Shown here: piece by piece, positions 45,225-54,596 of the stretch
Numbering within the stretch: position 1 is the first letter of the stretch
Layout of the letters: each line of letters begins with the position of its first letter
From: Pseudomonadota bacterium
Lineage (GTDB): Bacteria > Pseudomonadota > Gammaproteobacteria > Burkholderiales > Rhodocyclaceae
Assembly (NCBI GenBank): GCA_018261895.1
Contig: JAGTRT010000025.1
Span: 1-64,000 of the forward strand
Direction of reading: 5' to 3'
DNA: 64,000 bases
Program-made: the position numbers and the translations under genes
Notes under the pieces: model-generated
Told to the model about the DNA's origin: nothing
Database searches by the model: none
The model's input: only the letters and a program-made list of their open reading frames with translations

Positions 45225-45608
45225 TCAGGCAGCGGCAACCGGCTTTTCCTTGCGGGTCAGCTTTTCCTTGATACGTGCCGACTTGCCGGAACGTTCGCGG
45301 AGGTAGTACAGCTTGGCGCGGCGAACATCACCACGACGCTTGACTTCGATGGAAGCAACCAGCGGGGAATAAACCTGGAAAGTACGCTCGACGCCTTCAC
45401 CGGAAGAAATCTTGCGAACGATGAACGCGGAGTTCAGACCACGGTTACGCTTGGCGATAACGACGCCTTCGTAAGCCTGCAGACGCTCGCGGTTACCTTC
45501 CTTGACCTTCACTTGCACGACGACGGTGTCGCCCGGTGCGAAGTCAGGAATGGTCTTGCCCAGGCGGGCAATTTCTTCTTGTTCCAGCTGTTGAATCAAG
45601 TTGCTCAT
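45225..45608 (-). CDS. rplS: 50S ribosomal protein L19
   Basis: 127 residues. [40 protein letters not shown] and [18 protein letters not shown] are L19 signatures. L19 lies at the 30S-50S interface. Last gene of rpsP-rimM-trmD-rplS. Confidence 0.97.
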   Translation of the reverse strand: MSNLIQQLEQEEIARLGKTIPDFAPGDTVVVQVKVKEGNRERLQAYEGVVIAKRNRGLNSAFIVRKISSGEGVERTFQVYSPLVASIEVKRRGDVRRAKLYYLRERSGKSARIKEKLTRKEKPVAAA

Positions 45609-45633
45609 GTGAGATCCTCTAATTTATAAAAAC

Positions 45634-46398
45634 TTACTCACCGCATTGCTCCTCTCCGGAAATCTCCGTGAGTAGTTGCGCTTCTTCCGCGGTCAAACTG
45701 CGGTGCGCCAGCAAATCCGGCCGGCGCTTCCGGGTACGCGCCAGCGACTGCTTGAGTCGCCAACGACGAATTCTTTTGTGGTCGCCGGACATCAACACCT
45801 CCGGCACCGCCACCCCCTCATAAACCTCAGGGCGGGTGTAGTGCGGACAATCCAGCAAACCACCGACAAACGAATCTTCCACCGCCGAAGCGGCATCTCC
45901 GAGCACACCCGGCAACTGGCGGACAACGGCATCGATCAACACCATCGCCGGCAACTCGCCACCGGACAGCACAAAATCTCCGATCGACATTTCTTCATCG
46001 ACACAGCGCTCGATCAGACGCTCGTCAATCCCTTCATAACGACCGCAAAGAAGGATCAGCCCTTCATCGCCCGTCGCCAACTGCATCACCCGTTCATGGG
46101 TGAGCGGTGCGCCCTGCGGCGAGAGGTAGATGACCCGGCTTTTCGCCAGCCCCGCCTCACGCTGCTGCACCTTCGCCGCGTTGATCGCCTTCTCCAGCGG
46201 CCCCGGCTGCATCAGCATGCCCGGCCCGCCCCCGAAGGGACGATCATCGACGCGCCGCCAGGTGTTCTCGGCGAAATCGCGAGGATTCCAGCCTTGCCAC
46301 ACCCAGCGCTGCTCTTCCAGCGCCCGGCGCGTAATCCCGCTCTGCGTCACGGCGGCGAACATCTCCGGGAAGATGGTCACGCAGTCGAACCGGATCAC
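45634..46398 (-). CDS. trmD: tRNA (guanine37-N1)-methyltransferase
   Basis: 254 residues. SPOUT knot motifs [16 protein letters not shown] and [11 protein letters not shown] bind [14 protein letters not shown] starts the fold. It methylates G37 of tRNAs with a GG reading to keep frame. GTG at 46398 overlaps the rimM stop (GTGA) and gives the usual N-terminus; an in-frame GTG five codons upstream is less likely. Confidence 0.95.
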   Translation of the reverse strand: MIRFDCVTIFPEMFAAVTQSGITRRALEEQRWVWQGWNPRDFAENTWRRVDDRPFGGGPGMLMQPGPLEKAINAAKVQQREAGLAKSRVIYLSPQGAPLTHERVMQLATGDEGLILLCGRYEGIDERLIERCVDEEMSIGDFVLSGGELPAMVLIDAVVRQLPGVLGDAASAVEDSFVGGLLDCPHYTRPEVYEGVAVPEVLMSGDHKRIRRWRLKQSLARTRKRRPDLLAHRSLTAEEAQLLTEISGEEQCGE

Positions 46399-46907
46399 CA
46401 GTCGCTGCCCCACTCCACGCGGATCAGTCCCGCTTCCTTCTCTACCGACAGCACCACTGCCGAAACAAATGGCAGCAGACGCTCGACCTTGTCGTCACCC
46501 AGCACGCGAAGCACCGAATTGGCGCCAGTTTCAATCAAACCGACCACCTTGCCGATGCGCTCATCTGCCGCATTGACGACCTCCAGACCGATCAGATCGG
46601 CCCAGTAAAACTCATCGCTGTCGGTCGTCGGCAACGCATCGCGCGGCGCCCCGACCAACACCCCCTTCATCGACTCGGCGGCAGAACGGTCTTCAATGCC
46701 ATCCAACAGCACCACCAGACCATCGCCGTGCGCCTTCAAGCGTTTCAGCTTGCATTCGCGCCACGGCTCACCTTCCCGGGACAGCCACCAGACGGGCATT
46801 TCCGCCCAGGCCATCGGATCATCGCCGAAGGGGTACAACCACAGCCAGCCCTGAATCCCGTAAGGGTCGGCCAGCCGACCCAGTACGACGATCTCGTTGC
46901 CAGCCAA
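46395..46907 (-). CDS. rimM: 16S rRNA processing protein RimM
   Basis: 170 residues. N-terminal barrel [20 protein letters not shown] and a PRC-barrel domain [14 protein letters not shown]. It assists maturation of the 30S head with S19. A TTG codon (46905-46907) is the apparent start; no nearer ATG or GTG fits. Nine nt after rpsP, overlapping trmD by 4 nt. Confidence 0.93.
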   Translation of the reverse strand: MAGNEIVVLGRLADPYGIQGWLWLYPFGDDPMAWAEMPVWWLSREGEPWRECKLKRLKAHGDGLVVLLDGIEDRSAAESMKGVLVGAPRDALPTTDSDEFYWADLIGLEVVNAADERIGKVVGLIETGANSVLRVLGDDKVERLLPFVSAVVLSVEKEAGLIRVEWGSDW

Positions 46908-46916
46908 AACTAGAAC

Positions 46917-47171
46917 TTAGGCAGCTTGTTGAGCGGCGTGTTGCTTGACCAGACGGGCAACAGTCGGGGACAGCTGGGCACCGTTCTTCTGCCAGTAAGC
47001 CAAGCGATCGACGGAAACACGCAGAGCTTCAGCATTGCCGGAAGCGACCGGGTTGTAGAAGCCGATACGCTCAACGAAACGGCCGTCGCGACGATTGCGG
47101 GAATCGGTAACAACCATGTTGTAGAACGGACGCTTCTTGGCGCCACCACGGGCAAGACGGATAACAACCAT
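46917..47171 (-). CDS. rpsP: 30S ribosomal protein S16
   Basis: 84 residues. [20 protein letters not shown] and [14 protein letters not shown] are diagnostic. First gene of the rpsP-rimM-trmD-rplS operon with a clear promoter upstream. Confidence 0.97.
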   Translation of the reverse strand: MVVIRLARGGAKKRPFYNMVVTDSRNRRDGRFVERIGFYNPVASGNAEALRVSVDRLAYWQKNGAQLSPTVARLVKQHAAQQAA

Positions 47172-47206
47172 TGGAATACTTTCGTTAGCTGGAAAAAAGA
47201 CCGGAG

Positions 47207-47234
47207 ATTATAGCGCTTTATCAAGGAAAAACAA
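47207..47234 (-). promoter_or_regulatory. Promoter of the rpsP-rimM-trmD-rplS operon
   Basis: Minus-strand TTGTTT (47229-47234), 16-bp spacer, perfect TATAAT (47207-47212), 35 nt before the rpsP start. Confidence 0.65.
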
Positions 47235-47325
47235 GCCACTTAGACCATTGAAAATACGATGGGATCAAAGCCTGCTGCCAGACCCCACTGGCAAGAACGC
47301 AAAATTTTGTTATTCTGCAAAAGCC

Positions 47326-48834
47326 ATGCATACCTTCCCGGAGAACTCCTCGTCAGCCCCGCTTGAACCTAATGTCAAGCGCATTCTCGAATGGCTGGCC
47401 CTGGCCCACGGAAGGACCGACGGCGACGATGCCGACCAGTTGTTCCGCCAGCTTTTGCTGCTCAGGGAAGCCGCCGTTCCGAATGCGCAGCGCCTGAAGC
47501 TGCTGGACCTGCTGTTCAATCAGGCGGAACGCATTGCCAATGCCGAACTGCCCCGCCTGCACGAAGTATCGCTCCCCATTTCGCGCAAGCAGCGCCAGCG
47601 CGTTCGTCTCCTGCTGGACGTCCTGGAAACGCTGACACAGGATTATTTCAATACCCTGGCCGAACTGTTCGATCCGGATGGCACAGGATCTTCGCGCGTA
47701 CCGCACACCTCCCTGCGACGTGCCATGCACACCATAGCCTGGCAGGTCCGGATCAGCCATCTGATCGCCGCCCCGACTGCGCCCGGCCTCTGGCAGCAAT
47801 TGCATTCGGCCTATTACACGGCACAGCGCCTCGGCCTCGACGAATTTCCCGGCCCGCAGGGCAGCGCCAACATCCGGCAGATCTACATCGGCATCCTGCT
47901 TGCCGCAACGGCCCAGCCGGCCTCTTTTTCGCCCGCGGAGCTGGAGTTCATCTGCCAGTTCATCCATGACTGCACCCCACCCATTGCGTTGAACGACACT
48001 CCGTCGCTCAACAGCACCGGGGTATTCTGGATTGATCTCGACAAGGACTTCCCGGCCCACGCGCTGATTCGTCGAATTCCGCCAGCCGACGGGCGGATAC
48101 TGTATTTTTCCTGCGACGAGGTTGCCGAACTCGCCCTCAAGATGCGAACCGTCCTTCTGCAGGGAACGCCGGCCCAGACGCTCGGCCTGCCGCCCTTTGC
48201 CGACACCCGTTCCGGACCGAACATTCTGCTGCGCCTCAACCGGCTCTGGGGGCACCCGGCGAAACGTCGTTTTTCGCGTCGCCGCCAGTCCTATCGCGCC
48301 AATCTTTGCTCCGGCCTGGGCAACCTCTGGCATCTGGTCAAGGATCTCAAACTGCCCAACGACCTGAGCGAATGGATGGTGACCAACGAGAGCCCGGACG
48401 GCTACTCGTTGATGCACATGTCGGGACATACCCAGCATCTGCGCGTTGGCGACATCGTAGCGCTGCAGGCCCTCGACGAGCAGGCCGAGTCCGTGCCGAC
48501 CTGGCACGTCTGCATCGTCCGCTGGGCAGTTTCGGAAAACCCGGAACACATCGAACTGGGCCTGCAGATCATCGCCCCCAAGGCAATTGCCGTCGAAATC
48601 ACGCACAGCTATGCGCTGGAAACGATGAGCGTCGCCGGGCTGATGCTGCCACCGACGCCCCCGCTGCGCCCGAACCAGTCACTGGTGCTGCCGGCCGGAT
48701 TGCTGCGCGAAAACACGCGAAAAATCGTCGTAGTGATCGAATCTGACAACCTCGAAGTGCGCGAGGTTCGTGCCACCAGTCTCGACGAGCAGACCAGCGC
48801 GATCGAAATCTTCAGCGTTTTTCCGGACGATTGA
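47326..48834 (+). CDS. Uncharacterised 502-aa protein with PilZ-like C-terminal region
   Basis: No signal or membrane helix. The N-terminal two thirds is helical and Leu/Arg-rich with RLKLLDLLFNQAERIANAELPRL and a later RANLCSGLGNLWHLV block. The C-terminal region (about 365-470) has the order of a small beta barrel: NESPDGYSLMHMSG, LRVGDIVAL, WHVCIVRWAVSEN, LGLQIIAPKAIAV. This resembles PilZ-type cyclic-di-GMP domains, but I do not see a classical RxxxR plus D-x-S-x-x-G pair, so that is tentative. Single gene, divergent from rpsP; its last 23 nt overlap the end of yihY on the opposite strand. Confidence 0.75.
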   Translation: MHTFPENSSSAPLEPNVKRILEWLALAHGRTDGDDADQLFRQLLLLREAAVPNAQRLKLLDLLFNQAERIANAELPRLHEVSLPISRKQRQRVRLLLDVLETLTQDYFNTLAELFDPDGTGSSRVPHTSLRRAMHTIAWQVRISHLIAAPTAPGLWQQLHSAYYTAQRLGLDEFPGPQGSANIRQIYIGILLAATAQPASFSPAELEFICQFIHDCTPPIALNDTPSLNSTGVFWIDLDKDFPAHALIRRIPPADGRILYFSCDEVAELALKMRTVLLQGTPAQTLGLPPFADTRSGPNILLRLNRLWGHPAKRRFSRRRQSYRANLCSGLGNLWHLVKDLKLPNDLSEWMVTNESPDGYSLMHMSGHTQHLRVGDIVALQALDEQAESVPTWHVCIVRWAVSENPEHIELGLQIIAPKAIAVEITHSYALETMSVAGLMLPPTPPLRPNQSLVLPAGLLRENTRKIVVVIESDNLEVREVRATSLDEQTSAIEIFSVFPDD

Positions 48835-49645
48835 CACTGGCGGCAATCAATCCGCCAAACAGCACCACCGCCCAGGACAGGTGCAACCAGACCAGGAAAA
48901 CCGGAAACGCCGCAAAAGCACCGTAAATGCTTTTCAGCATGGCCGAACTGACCAGAAAGATCTCGAAGAATTTCTGCATCCCCGAGAACGCCAGCGTGGC
49001 AAAGATGCCACCTGTCAGTGCTGAGAGGCGCGTCACCTTGGCGTTCGGCACGGCGTAATACAAAAACGAGAAGAACAGGCCGAGCAGAATGACAGCCACT
49101 GCCTTCAGTGCAAAGCGACGGAACCACATCGGCTCGTCAAACCAGCCCAGCGAGGTGGTTACGGCAAACGACATCGCACCCGCCACGGCGCCGAGCACGA
49201 ACGGCCAGACAGCCATCACGAAGGCGTATAGGCGCAACCTGGCCAGCCACGGACGCGGCTCGACCTGCCAGAGGTGATTGAAGGCGCGCTCGATGGTGTG
49301 CATCAGCATGAACGCCGTCACGCTCAGCACCGCAATACCGGCCAGCGTCAGACTCTGCGCCTTGTGCGAGAACTTGCCGATATTCCCGGCAATCGCCACC
49401 GCGGCACCCGGCGGCAGCAGCGCTTCGCGGATCAGCAGGTCCAGCCGCGCGACCAGGGTATCGAGATAAGGCACCGCATCGGCCACCGACAACACGACTG
49501 CAACCAGCGGCACCAGCGCCATCAGGGTCGTGAAGGCCAGCGCCGAACTGGTCTGCATCATGTTCTCGCTATGGAAGCGCCGGAATATGCCGGACGCCTT
49601 GGCGGGCTTGAGGCGGTTGCGACGAGAACGGGAGTGGTTTTGCAT
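48812..49645 (-). CDS. YihY-family inner membrane protein
   Basis: 277 residues with six hydrophobic helices. ALAFTTLMALVPLVAV, the MHTIERAFNHLWQV centre and FPVFLVWLHLSWAVVLFGG near the end are hallmarks of the YihY/virulence factor BrkB family (once mis-called RNase BN). Function unresolved. ATG at 49645 follows a short basic lead. Its 3' end overlaps the convergent 502-aa gene by 23 nt. Confidence 0.9.
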   Translation of the reverse strand: MQNHSRSRRNRLKPAKASGIFRRFHSENMMQTSSALAFTTLMALVPLVAVVLSVADAVPYLDTLVARLDLLIREALLPPGAAVAIAGNIGKFSHKAQSLTLAGIAVLSVTAFMLMHTIERAFNHLWQVEPRPWLARLRLYAFVMAVWPFVLGAVAGAMSFAVTTSLGWFDEPMWFRRFALKAVAVILLGLFFSFLYYAVPNAKVTRLSALTGGIFATLAFSGMQKFFEIFLVSSAMLKSIYGAFAAFPVFLVWLHLSWAVVLFGGLIAASVNRPEKR

Positions 49646-49666
49646 GGGGCCGTATAATAGCCGACC

Positions 49667-50257
49667 ATGCAAGACATTCTCGTCCTCTATTACAGCCACC
49701 GCGGCTCAGTTCGCGCTCTGGCCGAACGCATTGCAGCCGGTATCGAGTCGGTCCCCGGCATGCAGGCTCGCCTGCGTACCGTGCCCCGCATTTCCGCAAC
49801 CTGTGAAGCGACCGAACCGGCAATTCCGGACGCCGGCGCCCCCTACGTCGAACTGGCCGACCTCGCGGAATGCGTCGGTCTGGCGCTCGGCAGCCCGGTT
49901 CGCTTTGGCAATATGGCAGCCCCCATGAAGTATTTCTGGGACGGCACCATCGCCGCCTGGCAGAACGGCACACTGGCGGGCAAGCCGGCCTGTGTCTTCA
50001 CGTCCAGCGGCAGTCTGCACGGCGGCAATGAAAGCACCCTGCTGAGCATGATGCTGCCCCTGCTGCACCATGGCATGCTGCTCATGGGCTTGCCCTTCAC
50101 CGAACCTGAGCTATCGACCACAAACGCTGGCGGCACGCCTTATGGTGCGAGCCACATTGCGGGTGCAAACGGTAATCCGACGCTGACCGAAGCCGAGAGT
50201 CGCCTGGCTTTCCTGCAGGGACAACGCATTTCAAATTTGGCCAAAAAATTGAGTTGA
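49667..50257 (+). CDS. WrbA-like NAD(P)H:quinone oxidoreductase (flavodoxin fold)
   Basis: 196 residues. FMN phosphate loop ILVLYYSHRGSVRALAE, the YVELADLAECVGLALGSPVRFGNMAAPMK segment and the HGGNESTLLSM block fit the WrbA/NQO IV family, which reduces quinones by two electrons with bound FMN. ATG at 49667 is preceded by the yihY start region in the opposite direction. The end is encoded by interspersed repeat copy 8, and its TGA overlaps the TTG of the next gene. Confidence 0.88.
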   Translation: MQDILVLYYSHRGSVRALAERIAAGIESVPGMQARLRTVPRISATCEATEPAIPDAGAPYVELADLAECVGLALGSPVRFGNMAAPMKYFWDGTIAAWQNGTLAGKPACVFTSSGSLHGGNESTLLSMMLPLLHHGMLLMGLPFTEPELSTTNAGGTPYGASHIAGANGNPTLTEAESRLAFLQGQRISNLAKKLS

Positions 50258-50268
50258 CCGTGAAATCC
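50229..50268 (+). repeat. 39-bp interspersed repeat, copy 8
   Basis: ATTTCAAATTTGGCC, divergent middle AAAAAATTGA, then GTTGACCGTGAAATCC. It spans the stop of the WrbA-like gene and supplies the TTG start of the DUF2069 gene. Confidence 0.82.
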
Positions 50269-50631
50269 GCCACCCGCTATCAAATTGCCGCCAGTACCTG
50301 CCTCATCGCCCTGATTTTCCTTTGCCTGGCCTGGGAAGGCTGGCTGGCGCCGCTTCGGCCGGGCGGATCATGGATGGTGCTGAAAGGTGCCTTGCTCCTG
50401 ATCCCGCTGTTCGGCATCCTGCGCGGCAAGCGCTATACCTACAAGTGGCTGTCACTGTTCATCCAGTTTTACCTGATGGAAGGGCTGCTTCGCGCGACCA
50501 GCGACCATGGCCTGATCCAGCAACTGGCCATCGCCGAAACCATCCTGGCCGGTGCACTTTTCGCACTGACCATCCTGTTCGTCCGCGCCACTCGCGGACC
50601 CAAAATAGAAAAAGCCGCCCAGCCAGGCTGA
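50254..50631 (+). CDS. DUF2069 membrane protein
   Basis: 125 residues, four hydrophobic helices. LCLAWEGWLAP, LLIPLFGILRGKRYTYKWLSLFIQFY and the acidic SDHG loop match DUF2069, small inner-membrane proteins of unknown function usually next to a WrbA-like gene, as here. The start appears to be TTG at 50254, overlapping the upstream stop and lying in the interspersed repeat. The terminator at 50609-50642 overlaps its last codons. Confidence 0.82.
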   Translation: MTVKSATRYQIAASTCLIALIFLCLAWEGWLAPLRPGGSWMVLKGALLLIPLFGILRGKRYTYKWLSLFIQFYLMEGLLRATSDHGLIQQLAIAETILAGALFALTILFVRATRGPKIEKAAQPG

Positions 50632-50642
50632 GGCGGCTTTTT
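50609..50642. terminator. Bidirectional terminator, DUF2069 / leuA
   Basis: AAAAAGCCGCC (50609-50619) and GGCGGCTTTTT (50632-50642) form an 11-bp stem with U-tracts for both strands. Confidence 0.88.
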
Positions 50643-50659
50643 GCCAATTGCGGGGGCGA

Positions 50660-52201
50660 TCAGACGTCGCCTTGCGCCTTCACCTTGTCGAGCGTCGAGT
50701 GCAGCTTGTTCAGGGCATTCAGGTATGAACGCGCGGAGGCAATGACGATATCCGTGTCAGCACCGTTGCCATTGACCACGCGATCCCCCTTGGCCAGTCG
50801 CGTCGTCACTTCGCCCTGCGCATCCGTCCCGGTCGTGATGGCATTGACCGAATAGAGCAACAATTCGGCCCCGCTATTCACAATGCTCTCGATGGCCTTG
50901 AAGGTCGCATCGACCGGACCGCCACCACCCGCCTCGCCTTTTTGTTCGACACCACCAACGCTGAGGATGACCTTGGCGTGCGGCATCTCCCCCGTCTCTG
51001 AACACACATGCGAATAGAGCAGCTTGAAATGTTCCTGCTCGGGCGTCACCACCTCGTCAGAAACCAGCGCGTGCAAATCCTCATCGAAAATCTCGTGCTT
51101 GCGATCGGCCAGTTCCTTGAAGCGGGCAAACGCAGCATTGACCGCCTCGTCGCTTTCCAGCTCGATACCCAGCTCCTGCAAGCGGCTCTTGAACGCATTG
51201 CGCCCGGAATGCTTGCCGAGAACCAGCTTGTTCTGTGACCAGCCCACGTCCTGCGCCCGCATGATCTCGTAGGTTTCGCGATGCTTCAGCACGCCATCCT
51301 GGTGAATGCCAGATTCATGCGCGAAGGCATTGGCACCCACCACAGCCTTGTTGGGCTGCACCGGATAGCCGGTAATCTGCGAAATGAGCTTGGAGGCCGG
51401 CACGATCTGGGTCGTATCGATGCGCGTTTCAAGCTGGAAAATATCCGGACGGGTACGCACCGCCATGACGATTTCCTCAAGCGCCGCATTGCCGGCACGC
51501 TCGCCGAGACCATTGATCGTGCATTCGACCTGACGCGCCCCGGCCAGCACGGCCGCCAGGGAATTGGAAACGGCCAAACCGAGGTCGTTGTGGCAATGCA
51601 CGGACCAGACAACCTTATCCGAATTCGGCACACGTTCGATCAACTGGCGCATGGTCTCGGCGTACTGGAACGGAATGGCGTAACCAACGGTGTCCGGCAC
51701 ATTGATGGTCTTGGCACCAGCCTTGATGACCGCCTCAAAAATCCGGCAGAGAAAATCGATTTCCGAACGACCGGCATCCTCGGCCGAAAACTCGATATCG
51801 TCGGTAAACTGCCGCGCCCAACCAATCGACTTGACCGCCTGTTCGACCACTTGATCCGGCGACATGCGCAGCTTCTTCTCCATGTGGATGGGCGAAGTCG
51901 CGATAAAGGTGTGAATACGGCCCGACTTCGCCGGCTTGATCGCCTCGCCTGCCCGGCCAATGTCATTTTCGTTGGCACGCGCCAGCGAGCAGATCGTCGA
52001 ATCCTTGATGGCGTGAGCGATGGCCTGAATGGATTCGAAATCCCCCGGCGAAGCCGCGGCAAAACCTGCCTCGATGACATCGACCCGCATCTTTTCCAGT
52101 TGCCTGGCCACGCGGATCTTTTCTTCACGCGTCATCGAAGCGCCCGGGCTTTGCTCGCCGTCGCGCAAGGTCGTATCAAAAATAACCAGATGCTGTTTCA
52201 T
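50660..52201 (-). CDS. leuA: 2-Isopropylmalate synthase
   Basis: 513 residues. Metal/substrate motif [13 protein letters not shown] at the N-terminus, [13 protein letters not shown], and a full C-terminal leucine-responsive regulatory domain. First committed step of leucine synthesis from 2-ketoisovalerate and acetyl-CoA. ATG at 52201 has GGAG at 5 nt; a GTG two codons upstream is less well placed. Last gene of ilvB-ilvN-ilvC-pssA-leuA. Confidence 0.96.
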   Translation of the reverse strand: MKQHLVIFDTTLRDGEQSPGASMTREEKIRVARQLEKMRVDVIEAGFAAASPGDFESIQAIAHAIKDSTICSLARANENDIGRAGEAIKPAKSGRIHTFIATSPIHMEKKLRMSPDQVVEQAVKSIGWARQFTDDIEFSAEDAGRSEIDFLCRIFEAVIKAGAKTINVPDTVGYAIPFQYAETMRQLIERVPNSDKVVWSVHCHNDLGLAVSNSLAAVLAGARQVECTINGLGERAGNAALEEIVMAVRTRPDIFQLETRIDTTQIVPASKLISQITGYPVQPNKAVVGANAFAHESGIHQDGVLKHRETYEIMRAQDVGWSQNKLVLGKHSGRNAFKSRLQELGIELESDEAVNAAFARFKELADRKHEIFDEDLHALVSDEVVTPEQEHFKLLYSHVCSETGEMPHAKVILSVGGVEQKGEAGGGGPVDATFKAIESIVNSGAELLLYSVNAITTGTDAQGEVTTRLAKGDRVVNGNGADTDIVIASARSYLNALNKLHSTLDKVKAQGDV

Positions 52202-52213
52202 ATCCACTCCGAA

Positions 52214-52966
52214 CTACACGGACTTGCGTTTGAACAGGCCGATAGCAGCCTGAACATAGCCCGACAAACCATAGATGACGAAGAATGCAAACAAGGCGAT
52301 TTCCGGGCTATACGCTACCAGCGCAAAACCCAGGGCGATGGCTGCAATCACAAAGAAGGGCACACTCTTCTTCAGATTGATGTCCTTGAAGCTGTAGAAG
52401 CGAATATTCGACACCATCGTCACGCCGGCAAAAATGGTCAGCACGCAGGCCAGCCAGCGCACATCACTGCCAGCCACGCCCGTCTCGATCATGACCCAGA
52501 CCAGGCCGGCGACCAGCGCCGCCGCAGCCGGCGAAGGCAGGCCCTGGAAATAGCGCTTGTCCATTACTTCCAGCGTGGTATTGAAGCGCGCCAAGCGCAG
52601 GGCAGCACCCGCACAGTAAATAAAGGCGGCGATCCAGCCCAGACGCCCCAGATCGCGTAACGCCCATTCGTACATCACGAGCGCTGGTGCCGCACCGAAA
52701 CTGACCATGTCGGACAGCGAATCATATTCGGCGCCAAAGGCCGATTGCGTATTGGTTAGTCGCGCCACACGGCCATCGAGTCCATCAAGGACCATGGCAA
52801 TGAAAATGGCCATCGCAGCCCGGGCAAAATCACCCTGCATCGCCTGAACGATGGCAAAAAAGCCGGCAAACAGGGCCGCCGTAGTGAACAAATTGGGCAG
52901 GAGATAAATACCGCGCCGTTTCACTTCAGGATTGAACAGCGATTTACGGGGTTTGAGTTCAGTCAT
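52214..52966 (-). CDS. pssA: CDP-diacylglycerol-serine O-phosphatidyltransferase
   Basis: 250 residues, about seven hydrophobic segments. The CDP-alcohol phosphotransferase motif D-G-x2-D-G-x2-A-R ... G-x3-D-x3-D is present as DGLDGRVARL...GAEYDSLSD. Makes phosphatidylserine, precursor of phosphatidylethanolamine. In betaproteobacteria it commonly lies between ilvC and leuA, as here. Confidence 0.95.
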   Translation of the reverse strand: MTELKPRKSLFNPEVKRRGIYLLPNLFTTAALFAGFFAIVQAMQGDFARAAMAIFIAMVLDGLDGRVARLTNTQSAFGAEYDSLSDMVSFGAAPALVMYEWALRDLGRLGWIAAFIYCAGAALRLARFNTTLEVMDKRYFQGLPSPAAAALVAGLVWVMIETGVAGSDVRWLACVLTIFAGVTMVSNIRFYSFKDINLKKSVPFFVIAAIALGFALVAYSPEIALFAFFVIYGLSGYVQAAIGLFKRKSV

Positions 52967-53033
52967 GGGTCACATATCAACAGGCAATCCGAAAAGGATA
53001 CACCCGGAAAGCATCAAAATCCGCAAACAACAA

Positions 53034-53059
53034 GGGCGGTGAGGTCACCCACACCGCCC
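53034..53059. terminator. Hairpin downstream of ilvC
   Basis: GGGCGGTG (53034-53041) pairs with CACCGCCC (53052-53059), loop of 10 nt, no strong U-tract; may attenuate readthrough from ilvC into pssA. Confidence 0.45.
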
Positions 53060-53067
53060 AAAGCGAA

Positions 53068-53134
53068 GACGAGGCTAGGCGCAAGAGCGCAGACAGTACG
53101 TTAGTACGGCAAGCGATTGCAACGACGCCTCGTC
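53068..53134. repeat. Hairpin element between ilvC and pssA
   Basis: GACGAGGC (53068-53075) is the reverse complement of GCCTCGTC (53127-53134), enclosing about 50 nt with a small GTAC-GTTA-GTAC hairpin at its centre (53096-53107). The architecture is that of a short REP-like intergenic element; only one copy is in the window. Confidence 0.4.
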
Positions 53135-53152
53135 GAGCCAGCGACCTGCCAA

Positions 53153-54578
<1,426 letters not shown>

Positions 54579-54596
54579 AGTTTTTCCTCTCCCCGC

